Positions 51,894 through 61,745 of a stretch of 64,000 nucleotides of DNA are shown here, in pieces (positions within the stretch are counted from its first letter, which is position 1; every line of letters starts with the position of its first letter). Source of the stretch: Salipaludibacillus sp047795645 (GTDB lineage: Bacteria; Bacillota; Bacilli; Bacillales; Salisediminibacteriaceae); assembly GCF_047795645.1 (NCBI RefSeq), contig NZ_CP181045.1:3162001-3226000 (forward strand), read 5' to 3'. A model generated the notes under the pieces. The model made no database searches. It had not been told where the DNA came from and was given only the letters and a program-made list of their open reading frames with translations. Both the position numbers and the translations under genes were made by a program.

Positions 51894-53363
51894 CTAAACA
51901 ACATATTGTGTCTTATGGCCGTTCTCATCTTTATATTCTATCACAGACTTGATCTCATTCAGATCAATAAATAATGTACAATAATTCTCTCCCTTTTTCC
52001 AAGACAGGTGTATTTCCGTATTAGAAGAATTCAAAACCTCGAACTCCCCATCGAATACGTCATATTCATTGCGAAAGCGAATGAGCTTCAACAGCCTTTG
52101 AACAACTGTTTTATTCAAGGATTTTTCAATCTCCTCAACTGTATAATTATGGCGGTTAATCGCACGGCCATCCCCTGTTGCTTTTATATTTTCTTCGTCA
52201 TTTTCTCCTGCTAAGAGACCCACATAATAAACCTGTGGGATGCCTGGAACAAAGAACTGTATTGCTCTTGCAGCTAAATATGCATCATCATCTTTGTTAA
52301 GAACAGAGTAATAAGTACACCTTATTTGATGCACATCAAAACCGTCTTCATCTTTGTGGTCATCTGATAAGATAAGACTCAAATTAGAGCCCCTGTCTAG
52401 AGTTCTATCCACTACTTTTCTAGCTTTTTTCGTATCGATCAGATCGTCAAGGTCCGGTTTTACAGGAATCCCATCATGACAATCGAGCATGGTAAATTGT
52501 TTCTCAGGGCGGTCTTTTAAATATTCTTTTAAATCCTTACTTGATCGATTTAAAAGTGTATCAAGGATCTGGTATGGAAGAATAAAATCATAAATCCAGA
52601 ATCCATGAGCCGCAAGTTTATTTTGAATGGAATGATGCGCATGGACCTCTGGAAGCAATTCAATTTCCAACGAATCTGCCAGTTCCTTTATCCAATCAAG
52701 GAACTCATAGATTTCAGGCTCCACGAAGAAACTGCTTGTCCCCAGTTTTTTTATCACATAACCGACCGCATCCAGTCTTACAATCTTTACATTTTGCTCC
52801 TTAAAGTTTCTGAAGTATTCTGTAAAAAGCTGCTTAACTTTAGCAGAGTTAATATCAAAATCAATTTGTTCAGAAGGATTCTCTTTACCAAACGTAGTCC
52901 ATACGCTCTCCGTTTCTCCTGTTTCGTCAATCTGAAAGGTAGAGTAAGGCAAAGGTCTTCTTAAAAACATTTTGTCAATATCTTCTTTCACTGGCTGTCC
53001 ATCTTTCCATATTTTATCAAGAGTCAAAAATAGGTCAGCATACTCCGACTCCCTCCCCTTCTGGAGAAAATCTTGAAAATACACTGATTTCCTGGAAATG
53101 TGGTTAACCATCAAATCTAACAAAATATCATACGTTTCTCCCAATTGTTTTATATCTGTCCAGTTTCCAAAGCTCGGTTCAATATCAAGGTAGGTTAAAG
53201 GAGCAAAACCTCGGTCTCCAGACGAAGGAAATGGAGGCAAAATATGAATACCACCTGTGAATAGATCTTTAAAATAAGTATCAAGCACACGATCGAGTGT
53301 TTTTAAGTCGCCACCGAAAGAGTCTGGATAAGTAATTAATTGTACTTTGTTTTTCAATGCCAT
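51894..53363 (-). CDS. Sucrose phosphorylase, GH13 subfamily 18
   Basis: A 489-aa cytoplasmic enzyme that splits sucrose with phosphate into glucose 1-phosphate and fructose. It starts KNKVQLITYPDSFGGDLKTL, the family signature, and has nucleophile Asp198 (VRLDAVGY), acid/base Glu239 (LLPEVHAH) and transition-state Asp297 (MLDCHDGIP), at nearly the positions of the Bifidobacterium enzyme. Relatives with the same fold act on sucrose 6-phosphate or glucosylglycerate, so the exact acceptor is not certain, but the GH32 and fructokinase genes beside it point to sucrose. It starts 14 bases behind the fructokinase gene. Confidence 0.9.
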   Translation of the reverse strand: MALKNKVQLITYPDSFGGDLKTLDRVLDTYFKDLFTGGIHILPPFPSSGDRGFAPLTYLDIEPSFGNWTDIKQLGETYDILLDLMVNHISRKSVYFQDFLQKGRESEYADLFLTLDKIWKDGQPVKEDIDKMFLRRPLPYSTFQIDETGETESVWTTFGKENPSEQIDFDINSAKVKQLFTEYFRNFKEQNVKIVRLDAVGYVIKKLGTSSFFVEPEIYEFLDWIKELADSLEIELLPEVHAHHSIQNKLAAHGFWIYDFILPYQILDTLLNRSSKDLKEYLKDRPEKQFTMLDCHDGIPVKPDLDDLIDTKKARKVVDRTLDRGSNLSLILSDDHKDEDGFDVHQIRCTYYSVLNKDDDAYLAARAIQFFVPGIPQVYYVGLLAGENDEENIKATGDGRAINRHNYTVEEIEKSLNKTVVQRLLKLIRFRNEYDVFDGEFEVLNSSNTEIHLSWKKGENYCTLFIDLNEIKSVIEYKDENGHKTQYVV

Positions 53364-53377
53364 TTAAATTCCTCCTA

Positions 53378-54325
53378 CTAAATTTGATACAAATCTTGAT
53401 AATGCGGTAAATCAACAACAGCCCCGACAAATTTTAGTTTATAAGCACTAGTTAACAAACCAATTTCAACTGCTTTTTCGATCGTTTCACCTTGTGTAAT
53501 ACCTGTATAAAATCCGGACCAAAATGCATCTCCAGCACCTGTAGTATCAACAATATCAGTTGCCTTTGTTTCATGAGATACTTTCTCCCCTTCGCAAGAG
53601 ACAATCGCTCCGTCTTTTCCTAAAGTCATAATCACAAACTGACAACCTAACTCATGAAATTTTTCTATTTGATTCTCTGGTGTATCCTCACCAAATAAAC
53701 GATTTGCATCATCTTCTGATGGCTTTAGAATATCTACCTTTCCTATCACTTCTTTAATAATTTCAGTCCCATCTTCATTATCTTCCCATAAACCTTGGTG
53801 ATAGTTTGGATCGAAACCAATCAATACCCCCTGATCTTTTGCATAATCAATTGCCTGGTTAATTACCTCCCGTGATGCTTTTTTAGAAATTGGCCACGAA
53901 GAGATATGAAGAATCATCGACTCATCAATCGCTTTTTTTAGCTGTTCTGTGAAGTGAAAGCCATAATCTGCCCCACGGTAAAAAGCTGGGACTGGTGTAT
54001 CTTTGCTTTTATTAACAACGACCATACTAGTTGGTAATTTCGTTCGTTGGATTAAATCTGTTTCAACTTTTTGTTTTTCTAAATGTGAAACTAAAAAATC
54101 ACCGAATCTGTCGTTCCCAACACTCGCACACAACTTTGCTTTTGCGCCAAGTTTATTAACGTTCATGCAAATATTAGCAGGGGAACCTCCAAAAAAGACT
54201 TGAAAGCGATTATTTCCATGTAGATTTTCATAACTATCTGAAATCATATCAACTAAGATTTCTCCAATTGATAAAACATCAATTGATTTATTTCTCAATG
54301 AATATGTTTGATTTAAAGTAACCAT
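53378..54325 (-). CDS. Fructokinase, PfkB/ribokinase family
   Basis: A 315-aa kinase that phosphorylates free fructose released by the hydrolase and phosphorylase of the same operon. PfkB signatures are clear: FGGSPANICMNVNKLGAKAKL near residue 47 and DTTGAGDAFWSGFYTG near 260, with the catalytic Asp of GAGD. GGGGG lies upstream of the ATG. A 227-base gap without a recognisable gene separates it from the GH32 gene. Other PfkB sugar kinases cannot be excluded by sequence alone; context supports fructose. Confidence 0.9.
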   Translation of the reverse strand: MVTLNQTYSLRNKSIDVLSIGEILVDMISDSYENLHGNNRFQVFFGGSPANICMNVNKLGAKAKLCASVGNDRFGDFLVSHLEKQKVETDLIQRTKLPTSMVVVNKSKDTPVPAFYRGADYGFHFTEQLKKAIDESMILHISSWPISKKASREVINQAIDYAKDQGVLIGFDPNYHQGLWEDNEDGTEIIKEVIGKVDILKPSEDDANRLFGEDTPENQIEKFHELGCQFVIMTLGKDGAIVSCEGEKVSHETKATDIVDTTGAGDAFWSGFYTGITQGETIEKAVEIGLLTSAYKLKFVGAVVDLPHYQDLYQI

Positions 54326-54552
54326 CTAGAACCCCCATTCAACTTAAAGAATTACCTTGCTCTGTAAACATATTCACACTTCAAAGAGACGTCTAAACAA
54401 AGGATTCATCTCTTTAATCTCAGAAACTACATTCTTATTCAGCGCTATTGAAACGTCATAGATTAGTTATAATGATAGCTTTTTGATTTTAATAAGACGT
54501 ACATACGTTTATTTAGACTCTTCGTCTTCCGTTGATCTTCTCCATCTTACAC

Positions 54553-56034
54553 TTATATCTTCTGTCCCATTTTCCATTTTTCTAACTTTACCAATTCTGT
54601 GTCATTATCAGAGAAAAACAATATTCTGTCAGATAATTTATCCGGATATATTCTTGCAGACATAACCTTTTCTCCATGATTTATAAATACTTCTAAAGAC
54701 GAGTAATCCAAAAATATATTTAGATGCAGTCTGTTATCTTTTAATTTAACAAACGCCGCTCTTTCTCCGATTGGTCCTTTTCCAGATTTATCACGGTTCA
54801 ACATTAATTTTTCCTTAGATTTACGATACTGAATCATTGTTTTTTCCGTCATTTCTGAGTTAGTACATAGTTTCATACCGAATAAATCAGCGTTTTTCAT
54901 ATCAACTATTAAATCAATTTCAATCGTTTGACCGTTCACGCCTTTTATCTCTTTTAATTCATTTATTAAAAGATTATTATAGTTAACCCGATCGGTTCTT
55001 AGTTCCTTTACCTCTACAATCGGCTGAATAATTAACCTCTGATTTTCTATTTTAAGTTCTCGAGGAAGCGTAAATGCACCAGCCCATCCCTCTTCTTTTT
55101 CTGGCATCTCACTTTCCCACATGTTCATCCATGCAATTAAAATTCGCCGACCAGATCCATCAATTAGCGTTTGCGGTGCATAGAAATCAAACCCGTAATC
55201 TAGCAACTGAAACGCATCATGTTCGAATTCACCTGTCTGATAATCAAGATCTCCTACAACATATCCCGATTGATGTAAGTTGTGATATAAACATCCTTCT
55301 GGTTTTACTCCTTGAGGAGAATAAATTAATACATCTTTCCCATTTGAATGAAACAGATCAGGGCATTCCCACATAAAACCTGCGTTGCCTTCACCTTTTG
55401 TTATAACATTTACAAATTCCCACTCTTTCAGATCTTTAGACTCATACATGATTACTTGACCAACGTTATCACGATTTTTTGACCCAATCACACAATAATA
55501 CGTATTGTTTTTCATCCAAATTTTTGGATCTCTAACGTGATTAGGATGAACAGATTCAAAATTAGGCTGATCAATAACAGGATTACCCTTTATTTTATTG
55601 AAGTTTATTCCATCTTCGCTTTTCGCTAGGCATTGTACCTGTTTTAAATCTTCATCATGATTTTCCCCTGTCCAAGTGTGACCGGTATACATAAGATATA
55701 ACGTGCCATCTTTTTCGATGGCACTTCCTGAAAAACAGCCATCTCGATCATAGTCTTCAGTAGGAGCGAGAGCGACTGACTCATGATTCCAGTTAATTAA
55801 GTCATCACTTGTTGCATGTCCCCAGTGCATTGGTCCCCAATCAGATGAGTATGGATGGTGTTGGTAAAATAAATGGTATTGATCCTTATATTGGATAAAT
55901 CCATTAGGATCATTAATCCAACCACTAGGCGCACTGAAATGGTACAGCGGCTTATATTTTGTTTCTTTATATTGTAATTTATTCAATCTTAGTGCCTCAT
56001 TGGCCTTACTAATCTCTTTAGTATGCTCAGCCAT
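54553..56034 (-). CDS. Sucrose/fructan hydrolase, GH32
   Basis: A 493-aa cytoplasmic beta-fructofuranosidase: WINDPNG with nucleophile Asp42, RDPK with Asp169, and WECPD with acid/base Glu223; a C-terminal beta-sandwich follows from about residue 350. There is no signal peptide, and an ABC importer lies upstream rather than a PTS, so it should cut unphosphorylated sucrose, raffinose or short fructans rather than sucrose 6-phosphate. GGGGGAGG precedes the ATG. It lies 18 bases behind the permease gene. Its coexistence with sucrose phosphorylase in one operon is notable. Confidence 0.92.
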   Translation of the reverse strand: MAEHTKEISKANEALRLNKLQYKETKYKPLYHFSAPSGWINDPNGFIQYKDQYHLFYQHHPYSSDWGPMHWGHATSDDLINWNHESVALAPTEDYDRDGCFSGSAIEKDGTLYLMYTGHTWTGENHDEDLKQVQCLAKSEDGINFNKIKGNPVIDQPNFESVHPNHVRDPKIWMKNNTYYCVIGSKNRDNVGQVIMYESKDLKEWEFVNVITKGEGNAGFMWECPDLFHSNGKDVLIYSPQGVKPEGCLYHNLHQSGYVVGDLDYQTGEFEHDAFQLLDYGFDFYAPQTLIDGSGRRILIAWMNMWESEMPEKEEGWAGAFTLPRELKIENQRLIIQPIVEVKELRTDRVNYNNLLINELKEIKGVNGQTIEIDLIVDMKNADLFGMKLCTNSEMTEKTMIQYRKSKEKLMLNRDKSGKGPIGERAAFVKLKDNRLHLNIFLDYSSLEVFINHGEKVMSARIYPDKLSDRILFFSDNDTELVKLEKWKMGQKI

Positions 56035-56052
56035 GTAAACCTCCCCCTAAAC

Positions 56053-56880
56053 CTATTTAATCGCACCGTCAATAACGCCTCTAATTACTTGTTTCTGTAA
56101 AATCAAGAAGAACACAAGAATAGGGATAGTCGCTAGAATTAAACCAGCCATTGCCGGTCCAAAGCTTGACGTATATTGGCCAAAGAAATAAAACGTAGAT
56201 AACGGGATCGTTCTCTTGTCTTCTGAAACAAACACTAGCGATGGTAGTAAGAAGTCATTCCAAATCCATAACACATCTAGGATAATGATCGTCACAGAGA
56301 TAGGTTTTAACATTGGAAATACAACTTTCCAAAATACTTGTAAACGAGAAGCACCATCAATCACTGCCGCTTCTTCTAGTTCAACAGGAATATTTTTTAT
56401 AAAACCATGATACATAAATGTTGCAAGTCCAAGTCCAAATCCTAAATAAAAGAACATAAGCATCCAATGACTATTTAACAAACCTAAATTCCCATATATT
56501 GAAACAAATGGAATCATTAATGCTTGAAACGGTACAATCATTGATGCAATTAATATCATGAATAAATAACGGTTCATTTTCCACTTCCATCTAACTAGAA
56601 AATAGGCCAACATGGATGAGAATAAAATAATTATTGTCACCGAGACAACGGTAACTAATACCGAATTCCACAACGCCAACATAAAATTCATTGTACTAAA
56701 TGCTTCAACATAGTTATCAAATGAAAACTGTTCAGGTAAAGCTAATGGATTATCAATAATCTCCGTTCTTTCTTTAAAAGAGTTTAATATAACTAGAACA
56801 AAAGGAAAGAAATATAATAGAAACATTATGAGAGAAACTACAAAAAGCGCAATATATTTTATCTGTTTTCTTTTACGCAT
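56053..56880 (-). CDS. Sugar ABC transporter permease, MalG type (sucrose operon)
   Basis: A 275-aa CUT1 channel subunit, six hydrophobic segments, with the EAA loop EAAVIDGASRLQVFWKVVFPMLKPI and the family end LQKQVIRGVIDGAIK. It overlaps the upstream permease gene by one base. It works with the binding protein at 57840 and an ATPase encoded elsewhere. Confidence 0.93.
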   Translation of the reverse strand: MRKRKQIKYIALFVVSLIMFLLYFFPFVLVILNSFKERTEIIDNPLALPEQFSFDNYVEAFSTMNFMLALWNSVLVTVVSVTIIILFSSMLAYFLVRWKWKMNRYLFMILIASMIVPFQALMIPFVSIYGNLGLLNSHWMLMFFYLGFGLGLATFMYHGFIKNIPVELEEAAVIDGASRLQVFWKVVFPMLKPISVTIIILDVLWIWNDFLLPSLVFVSEDKRTIPLSTFYFFGQYTSSFGPAMAGLILATIPILVFFLILQKQVIRGVIDGAIK

Positions 56881-57767
56881 TATGACTCAACCTCCATTTT
56901 CTTCATAATACCAACTTGAGATAAAGCTATAATTGCTACAATTATAAACAAAATAAAAGCTTTCGCTTGCCCTGAACCATAGTTTTGATATAAAAAAGCT
57001 TCATTATAAATATGCATTGCTATCAATTCTGTTGATCTAAATGGCCCACCATTTGTTAATGCCAAGTTAACATCAAAAACTAGGAAACTTCGCTGCAACG
57101 TCAAGAACAGGCTAATTGTAAATGCTGGTATCATTAGGGGTATTTTTATTTTCATCATTTGCTTCCATGCACTAGCGCCATCCAATTCTGCCGCTTCAAG
57201 TAAAGACTTATTAATCCCCATTAACCCTGCAATATAAATAAGCATCATATAACCTGAGCTTTGCCATACCCCTACAATCACGAGCACCCAAAAGGCATTA
57301 TCAGGATCTGCCAGCCACGAAGATGAGAATAGATCTAAATATGGCGAATCTCCAGAATAGACAAGTACTCTAGCAAAAATAAATTGCCAAATAAATCCTA
57401 GAATAATTCCACCAATTAAGTTTGGAGTGAAAAATCCCATTCGAAAGAAATTTTGACCTTTCATACCACTTGTTACAAGTAAAGCTAAACCAAATGCGAT
57501 GACATTGGTAAGAATTAATGTGAAAAGGACATATTTAAACGTAACTGATATAGAATCCCAAAATAGAGCATCCGCAAAAGCATCACGATAATGGGTAAGA
57601 CCAACAAAATCCATTAAAGAGCCTGAGAAGCCAGTCCAAGTTGTAAATGTCATAGCAATACCCGTTACAACAGGTAGTAACACAACAACCAAAAATGCAA
57701 ATAATGGAATAGCAGCAAACGTGGCAAATACTTTAAATTTATCACTAAAATTACGTTCGTTATACAA
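56880..57767 (-). CDS. Sugar ABC transporter permease, MalF type (sucrose operon)
   Basis: A 295-aa CUT1 channel subunit with six hydrophobic segments and the EAA loop EAAELDGASAWKQMMKIKIPLMIPA. It lies behind the binding-protein gene, from which it is separated by a terminator-like hairpin. The cargo is presumably sucrose or a fructo-oligosaccharide. Confidence 0.93.
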   Translation of the reverse strand: MYNERNFSDKFKVFATFAAIPLFAFLVVVLLPVVTGIAMTFTTWTGFSGSLMDFVGLTHYRDAFADALFWDSISVTFKYVLFTLILTNVIAFGLALLVTSGMKGQNFFRMGFFTPNLIGGIILGFIWQFIFARVLVYSGDSPYLDLFSSSWLADPDNAFWVLVIVGVWQSSGYMMLIYIAGLMGINKSLLEAAELDGASAWKQMMKIKIPLMIPAFTISLFLTLQRSFLVFDVNLALTNGGPFRSTELIAMHIYNEAFLYQNYGSGQAKAFILFIIVAIIALSQVGIMKKMEVES

Positions 57768-57790
57768 TTCAAACCCTCCTTAAAAATCAA

Positions 57791-57823
57791 AATGGGATAA
57801 GCAACCAAAGAGCTTACCCCATT
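57791..57823 (-). terminator. Intra-operon terminator after the sucrose-binding protein gene
   Basis: On minus AATGGGGTAAGC pairs with GCTTATCCCATT, followed by TTGATTTTTA, between the binding-protein and permease genes. Same arrangement as in the galactoside operon. Confidence 0.75.
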
Positions 57824-57839
57824 AATTCTGTAATCCGTA

Positions 57840-59201
57840 TTACTCTACACTAGCCCAGTATTCTTCCATTTCATTAATGAAACCCTCTTGATCGGTTGCA
57901 TCTGACAAGTATTTTTGCATTGACGCACCCATCGCCGGAAATCCATCAGTAGGATAATATGAGTTCATCCATTCTAATGTATTTAATTCTTCCATATACG
58001 AAAGTACCGATTGAGAAATAGGATCCTCAGGACTTACAGTAAAGTTATCAAATACCGGAATCAAATTAAACTCATTCACATAATGATTTTGCCCTGCTTC
58101 TGTATTAACTAGCCAATCTAGAAAGACTTTAGCAGCCTCTTGTTCCTCTTCTGATGATTGTGATTCGTCAATAACCCAATAAGAAGGTACACCAACTGAA
58201 ATCTGTGCATTTCCATAGTCAGAAGCATCATTACTAATTGGGACTGGAATAAATCCGTAGTCACCGTCTGGATCTAATTCTTTTAGTTGCGGATATGCCC
58301 AATTCCCCATAAACCATAAGCCAACATTTCCACCTGCTAGTGCAGCTGGTCCATCATCATACTGTGGAGCTAATGGAGAATTTTTACTATCATTAAATTC
58401 TTTTATCATATCAAACGTTTTTAACCACCCCATAAATACATCATTGTCTTCTAATGCTACTTCTCCAGCAATCATGTCTTCCATAAATTGATGACGTTCA
58501 TCACGATCTTCTGATTGAGCTGCGAAAAGCGGATTACTTAAGTGAGCACCTAGTGACCAATCCATCGGAGATACATGAACAGGTTCTACGCCTTCAAATG
58601 CTTCCAATTCGTTCATTAAATTTTCAAGATCATCATGCGTTCTTACTGATGTAGGATCAAAATCTCCATCAATTACTTCATCTAAAATAGCTTTATTGTA
58701 AATGAATCCAAATGCTTCGACCGTTAATGGCTGTCCGTACACCTTATCGTCAACAGTAACAAAATCTGTCATACCAGGTTGTACATTTTCCATCCATGAC
58801 TCCTCTGATAAATCTAACAATCTATCTTGGAATGTCTTAAACTCATTACCTACCATCATGAGCGTAGCAGCATTACCGGCTGAATATAGTGAGGTCATTC
58901 TTTCAAAAGCATTGCCGCCTGCTAATGGAATAATCGTTACATCAACACCAGTTTCAGTAGAAAACTCATCCACTGCAGTTTCAAATTCACCAGCAATTTC
59001 TGGTTTACTTAACAAAATAGAAATCTCTGTTCCTGATAAATCTAAACCTTCAGAACCTTCGGCCGTGTTTTCTTCCGAAGAACTTTCCTCTTCTTCACCA
59101 TTCGTATTCTCTGATACATCATCATCATCATTTCCACAAGCTGCCAATATTGAGACTACTAACATTAATGCTATTAAACCTTTAACATATTTACTCATCA
59201 T
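57840..59201 (-). CDS. Sugar ABC transporter substrate-binding lipoprotein (sucrose operon)
   Basis: A 453-aa family 1 solute-binding protein. Signal peptide with lipobox VSILAAC, an acidic linker rich in Asp/Glu/Ser, then the binding fold (GTEISILLSKPEIAGEF, YGQPLTVEAFGFIYNK, GGNVGLWFMGNWAYPQL). First gene of the operon; a cre site lies 18 bases upstream of the start. Ligand inferred as sucrose or a fructoside from the enzymes behind it. Confidence 0.92.
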   Translation of the reverse strand: MMSKYVKGLIALMLVVSILAACGNDDDDVSENTNGEEEESSSEENTAEGSEGLDLSGTEISILLSKPEIAGEFETAVDEFSTETGVDVTIIPLAGGNAFERMTSLYSAGNAATLMMVGNEFKTFQDRLLDLSEESWMENVQPGMTDFVTVDDKVYGQPLTVEAFGFIYNKAILDEVIDGDFDPTSVRTHDDLENLMNELEAFEGVEPVHVSPMDWSLGAHLSNPLFAAQSEDRDERHQFMEDMIAGEVALEDNDVFMGWLKTFDMIKEFNDSKNSPLAPQYDDGPAALAGGNVGLWFMGNWAYPQLKELDPDGDYGFIPVPISNDASDYGNAQISVGVPSYWVIDESQSSEEEQEAAKVFLDWLVNTEAGQNHYVNEFNLIPVFDNFTVSPEDPISQSVLSYMEELNTLEWMNSYYPTDGFPAMGASMQKYLSDATDQEGFINEMEEYWASVE

Positions 59202-59218
59202 TAAACCCCCTTATTATT

Positions 59219-59232
59219 TGTAAGCGCAAACA
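59219..59232. promoter_or_regulatory. cre site of the sucrose operon
   Basis: TGTAAGCGCAAACA is a full match to the cre pattern and lies just before the ribosome site of the binding-protein gene, suiting CcpA roadblock repression. Two weaker LacI-like sites, TCAATCGTTTTCA (59347-59359) and GAAAGCGTTTA (59443-59453), lie nearer the divergent LacI gene and may bind that protein. Confidence 0.7.
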
Positions 59233-59526
59233 ACGTGTTGCTAAAAAAAAGAATTAAATACATCATTGTTTATTTATAGCCTAATAACCTCCTTTTGTCG
59301 TTATATTTTCTTAATGAGCTAATAATAGCATTGTTAATTTTATGTGTCAATCGTTTTCATATATTTTTATACCTTTTAAAAGACTGATATATATACTTAT
59401 AACGCAATATAAAATTGGTACATTCAATAAAAATACATACAAGAAAGCGTTTAATATACTATTTTAGTGAAAACCTTTAACATATGTTACAATGAAGCTA
59501 TTAAATATATAAATGAGGAATGTCAT

Positions 59527-60513
59527 ATGGTTGGAATTAAAGATGTTGCAATAAAAGCAGGAGTCTCTGTTACAACTGTTTCTCGCGTCATGAATAATCG
59601 AGGATACATTGGAGAAGAAACACGCAAAAAAGTTGAAGATGCTATTACAACACTTGATTATTCACCTAATCAAATTGCCCGTTCATTACTTTCTAATCAA
59701 TCACATTTAATCGGTCTGATTGTTCCAGAAATGAAAAACCCTTTCTTTAGTGAAATAATGCAATGGGTTGAGTATTACGCGAGCTTAAAAAACTATAAAA
59801 TTATTATTTGTAATTCAGTAAACGATAAAATAAAAGAACACGGCTACTTACAAATGTTAAAAGAACACCGTGCTGATGGTGTTATCATGTGCAGCCATAC
59901 TTTAGACACAGAGGTTTATAAAAAACTTTCCATCCCTAGTGTTTCATTTGACAGGATTATTTCTTCTAAAATCCCTTACGTTGCTAGTGATAACTATCAT
60001 GGCGGTGAACTAGCAACACGCCATTTAATTGATCAAGGATGTAAAACGTTACTGCATATCTCTGGACCTCTTAATTTTGAAATGCTTTCAAATCGCCGAT
60101 TTGATGCCTTTCAAATGACGTGTACACGTCACAATATCAAATGGGAAGTAGTTGAGGGCGCAAAAGTTGATGCGACTTTCGATGATAATTATCGTTTCAT
60201 CGAAGAAGAAGTAAGTGAACATTTATCGGAATATGATGGCGTCTTCTGTAGCAATGATTTAATGGCATACGCCCTATCCATATATGCTTCCAAAAATAAA
60301 ATCAACATCCCTGAAGATTTAAAAGTAATTGGATATGACTACCATAGTTTCACTCGGATGCTGCAATCTCCTAAATTAACCTCAATAAAGCAGCCTATTG
60401 AGTTGTTAGCTAAACAACTGGTTCGTTCTTTAGTCAAACAAATTGAGAACAAGGAACCCCTTGCTGAACGTACAATCTTTGATGTTGAACTGATTCAAGG
60501 CGATACGACATAA
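59527..60513 (+). CDS. LacI-family regulator of the sucrose operon
   Basis: A 328-aa repressor: helix-turn-helix and hinge in residues 1-58 (GIKDVAIKAGVSVTTVSRVMNNRGYIGEETR...YSPNQIARSL), then the sugar-binding effector domain (LIGLIVPEMKNPFFSEI, VSFDRIISSKIPYVASDNY, GVFCSNDLMAYAL, KVIGYDYHSFTRML). GAGG precedes the ATG at 59527; the 20 extra codons upstream are not used. It is divergent from the binding-protein gene of the sucrose operon and is the obvious regulator of it. Confidence 0.92.
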   Translation: MVGIKDVAIKAGVSVTTVSRVMNNRGYIGEETRKKVEDAITTLDYSPNQIARSLLSNQSHLIGLIVPEMKNPFFSEIMQWVEYYASLKNYKIIICNSVNDKIKEHGYLQMLKEHRADGVIMCSHTLDTEVYKKLSIPSVSFDRIISSKIPYVASDNYHGGELATRHLIDQGCKTLLHISGPLNFEMLSNRRFDAFQMTCTRHNIKWEVVEGAKVDATFDDNYRFIEEEVSEHLSEYDGVFCSNDLMAYALSIYASKNKINIPEDLKVIGYDYHSFTRMLQSPKLTSIKQPIELLAKQLVRSLVKQIENKEPLAERTIFDVELIQGDTT

Positions 60514-60515
60514 AA

Positions 60516-60540
60516 GGAACCGGGGGGACGGTTCGAGACC
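60516..60540 (+). repeat. A-type repeat at the LacI stop, opening decayed locus 3
   Basis: GGAACCGGGGGGACGGTTCG begins three bases behind the stop codon of the LacI gene, in the same orientation relative to its gene as at the minus-strand genes. A degenerate second A (GTCCCGGACAGTTCTTAAGG) lies at 60688-60707. Confidence 0.75.
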
Positions 60541-60711
60541 AGTGGTAAAGTAGTGACTTTCGAAAAACGGTCGTTTTATTGGACATAAAAATGTCTCACC
60601 GTATACTAAACGTTGCTTAGAAGCGATTCTGAGGGCTCGTTCTTCTTTAAGTATTTTTCGTTTTTAAAAAGTTGGACTTTATCAGCAGTCCCGGACAGTT
60701 CTTAAGGTTAG

Positions 60712-60930
60712 TAGGGAAAAATAGAAGCGGTAGAATGCTTGTAAAGATATCGAGTTCCAGCAGTAGTGCGAGTAATAACGAAATCAATAGTTATCCAGAC
60801 GTGAAAGTCATTAATACTATCTACTGTTAGAAATTTGTGATTGAACATGCGCTTGCTTTAAATTTATTTAAAGTTAGTAAAAAGTTCTTAAAAGAGACTG
60901 TTCTTTCTGGAGAGGCAGCGTGAATGGCTG
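60712..60930 (+). pseudogene. Decayed locus copy 3
   Basis: Shorter relative of 32262-32640 and 50272-50650. It shares GGGAAAAATA, GCTTGTAAAGATATCG, GTGCGAGTAATAAC, ATCTACTGTTAGA, GAACATGCG and TTCTTAAAAGAGAC. The YifB-like block is cut by a deletion. No open frame remains. Confidence 0.5.
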
Positions 60931-60949
60931 TTTAATCAGCAAAACAGCC

Positions 60950-61231
60950 GTGCATAGGATAACGACGGAGACAGTGAAGAGTGACCAAGATCCTCTGACA
61001 ATGACGATAGTTATCAAGATAGTGATCGTGAGAACGATGACAATTGGAGCACTGAAACGGACGATAACACCGAAGAGTCTGGCACTTCCGATGAAAAGGA
61101 AGGTCAGGAGCTCCCCGAGACTGCAACAGGAGCATATAATATGCTTTTCATCGGGTTCCTATTATTACTACTTGGTGTTGGTGCTACGCTGATATTTTAT
61201 TACAGAAAGAGGAAAAGTAATTTAGTCTAAA
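60950..61231 (+). pseudogene. Remnant of an LPXTG surface-protein gene, 3' end
   Basis: The frame ending at 61231 encodes an Asp/Glu/Ser-rich spacer (SYQDSDREND, DDNTEESGTSDEKEG) followed by LPETATGAYNM, a Leu-rich membrane segment and the basic tail YRKRKSNLV. A stop interrupts the spacer near its start, and nothing upstream resembles a signal peptide or domain. Directly behind lies a good terminator. It is the wall-anchor end of a lost surface protein. Confidence 0.85.
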
Positions 61232-61250
61232 TATAGGATGAAATCATGTA

Positions 61251-61286
61251 AAAGGGCTTTGGATTCTTCCAAAGCCCTTTTTTGTG
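61251..61286 (+). terminator. Rho-independent terminator of the lost surface-protein gene
   Basis: AAAAGGGCTTTGG and CCAAAGCCCTTTT form a perfect 13-base stem with a 6-base loop and run into TTTT. The stretch 61287-61560 shows nothing I can identify. Confidence 0.9.
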
Positions 61287-61556
61287 CAAATGGTGGAGTA
61301 ATAATAAATGACATAGCTAGCAATATCAGAGAGGAGAGGTCAAGAAAAGGATAAATAACATATTTCCTTCAGAAAAAATAGCAACAGTAAGGAATTCAAT
61401 AACCATCCGGTTCAAGGCTGTTTTTTAATTTGTTTTACTGCGAAACTCAAGATAATATATTCTCAAATATCGGCAAGTAATGCATCAAAATAATTAAACA
61501 GATAGTAATTTTTCTAAAAATGGCTACTGGAAGCCTTTCGATTCACTACAACCTTC

Positions 61557-61745
61557 AATATATATCAATAATTCACTCTCATCAAATTCTCCAATTCATT
61601 GGTTATGATTGCGTAGTAGCCGCCTAATCCTTCTTTCGCTCAAATCTCTAGCGCATCTTTTTGGACACCATTTTGCAAAATTCCTCCCACCTCTGTCTTC
61701 AACTTCCTAAGCATAGAAAGGTCTACACCGATTATGAATGATGGG
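61557..61745 (-). pseudogene. Possible remnant of a DDE transposase
   Basis: On minus the frame reads IGVDLSMLRKLKTEVGGIL, then QNGVQKDALEI, a stop, then AKEGLGGYYAIITNELENL. The GYYAIITNELE part recalls the DGYYAIxTxE segment of IS4/IS1634-type transposases. The match is short and by eye, the frame is broken and no inverted repeats were found. Confidence 0.3.
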
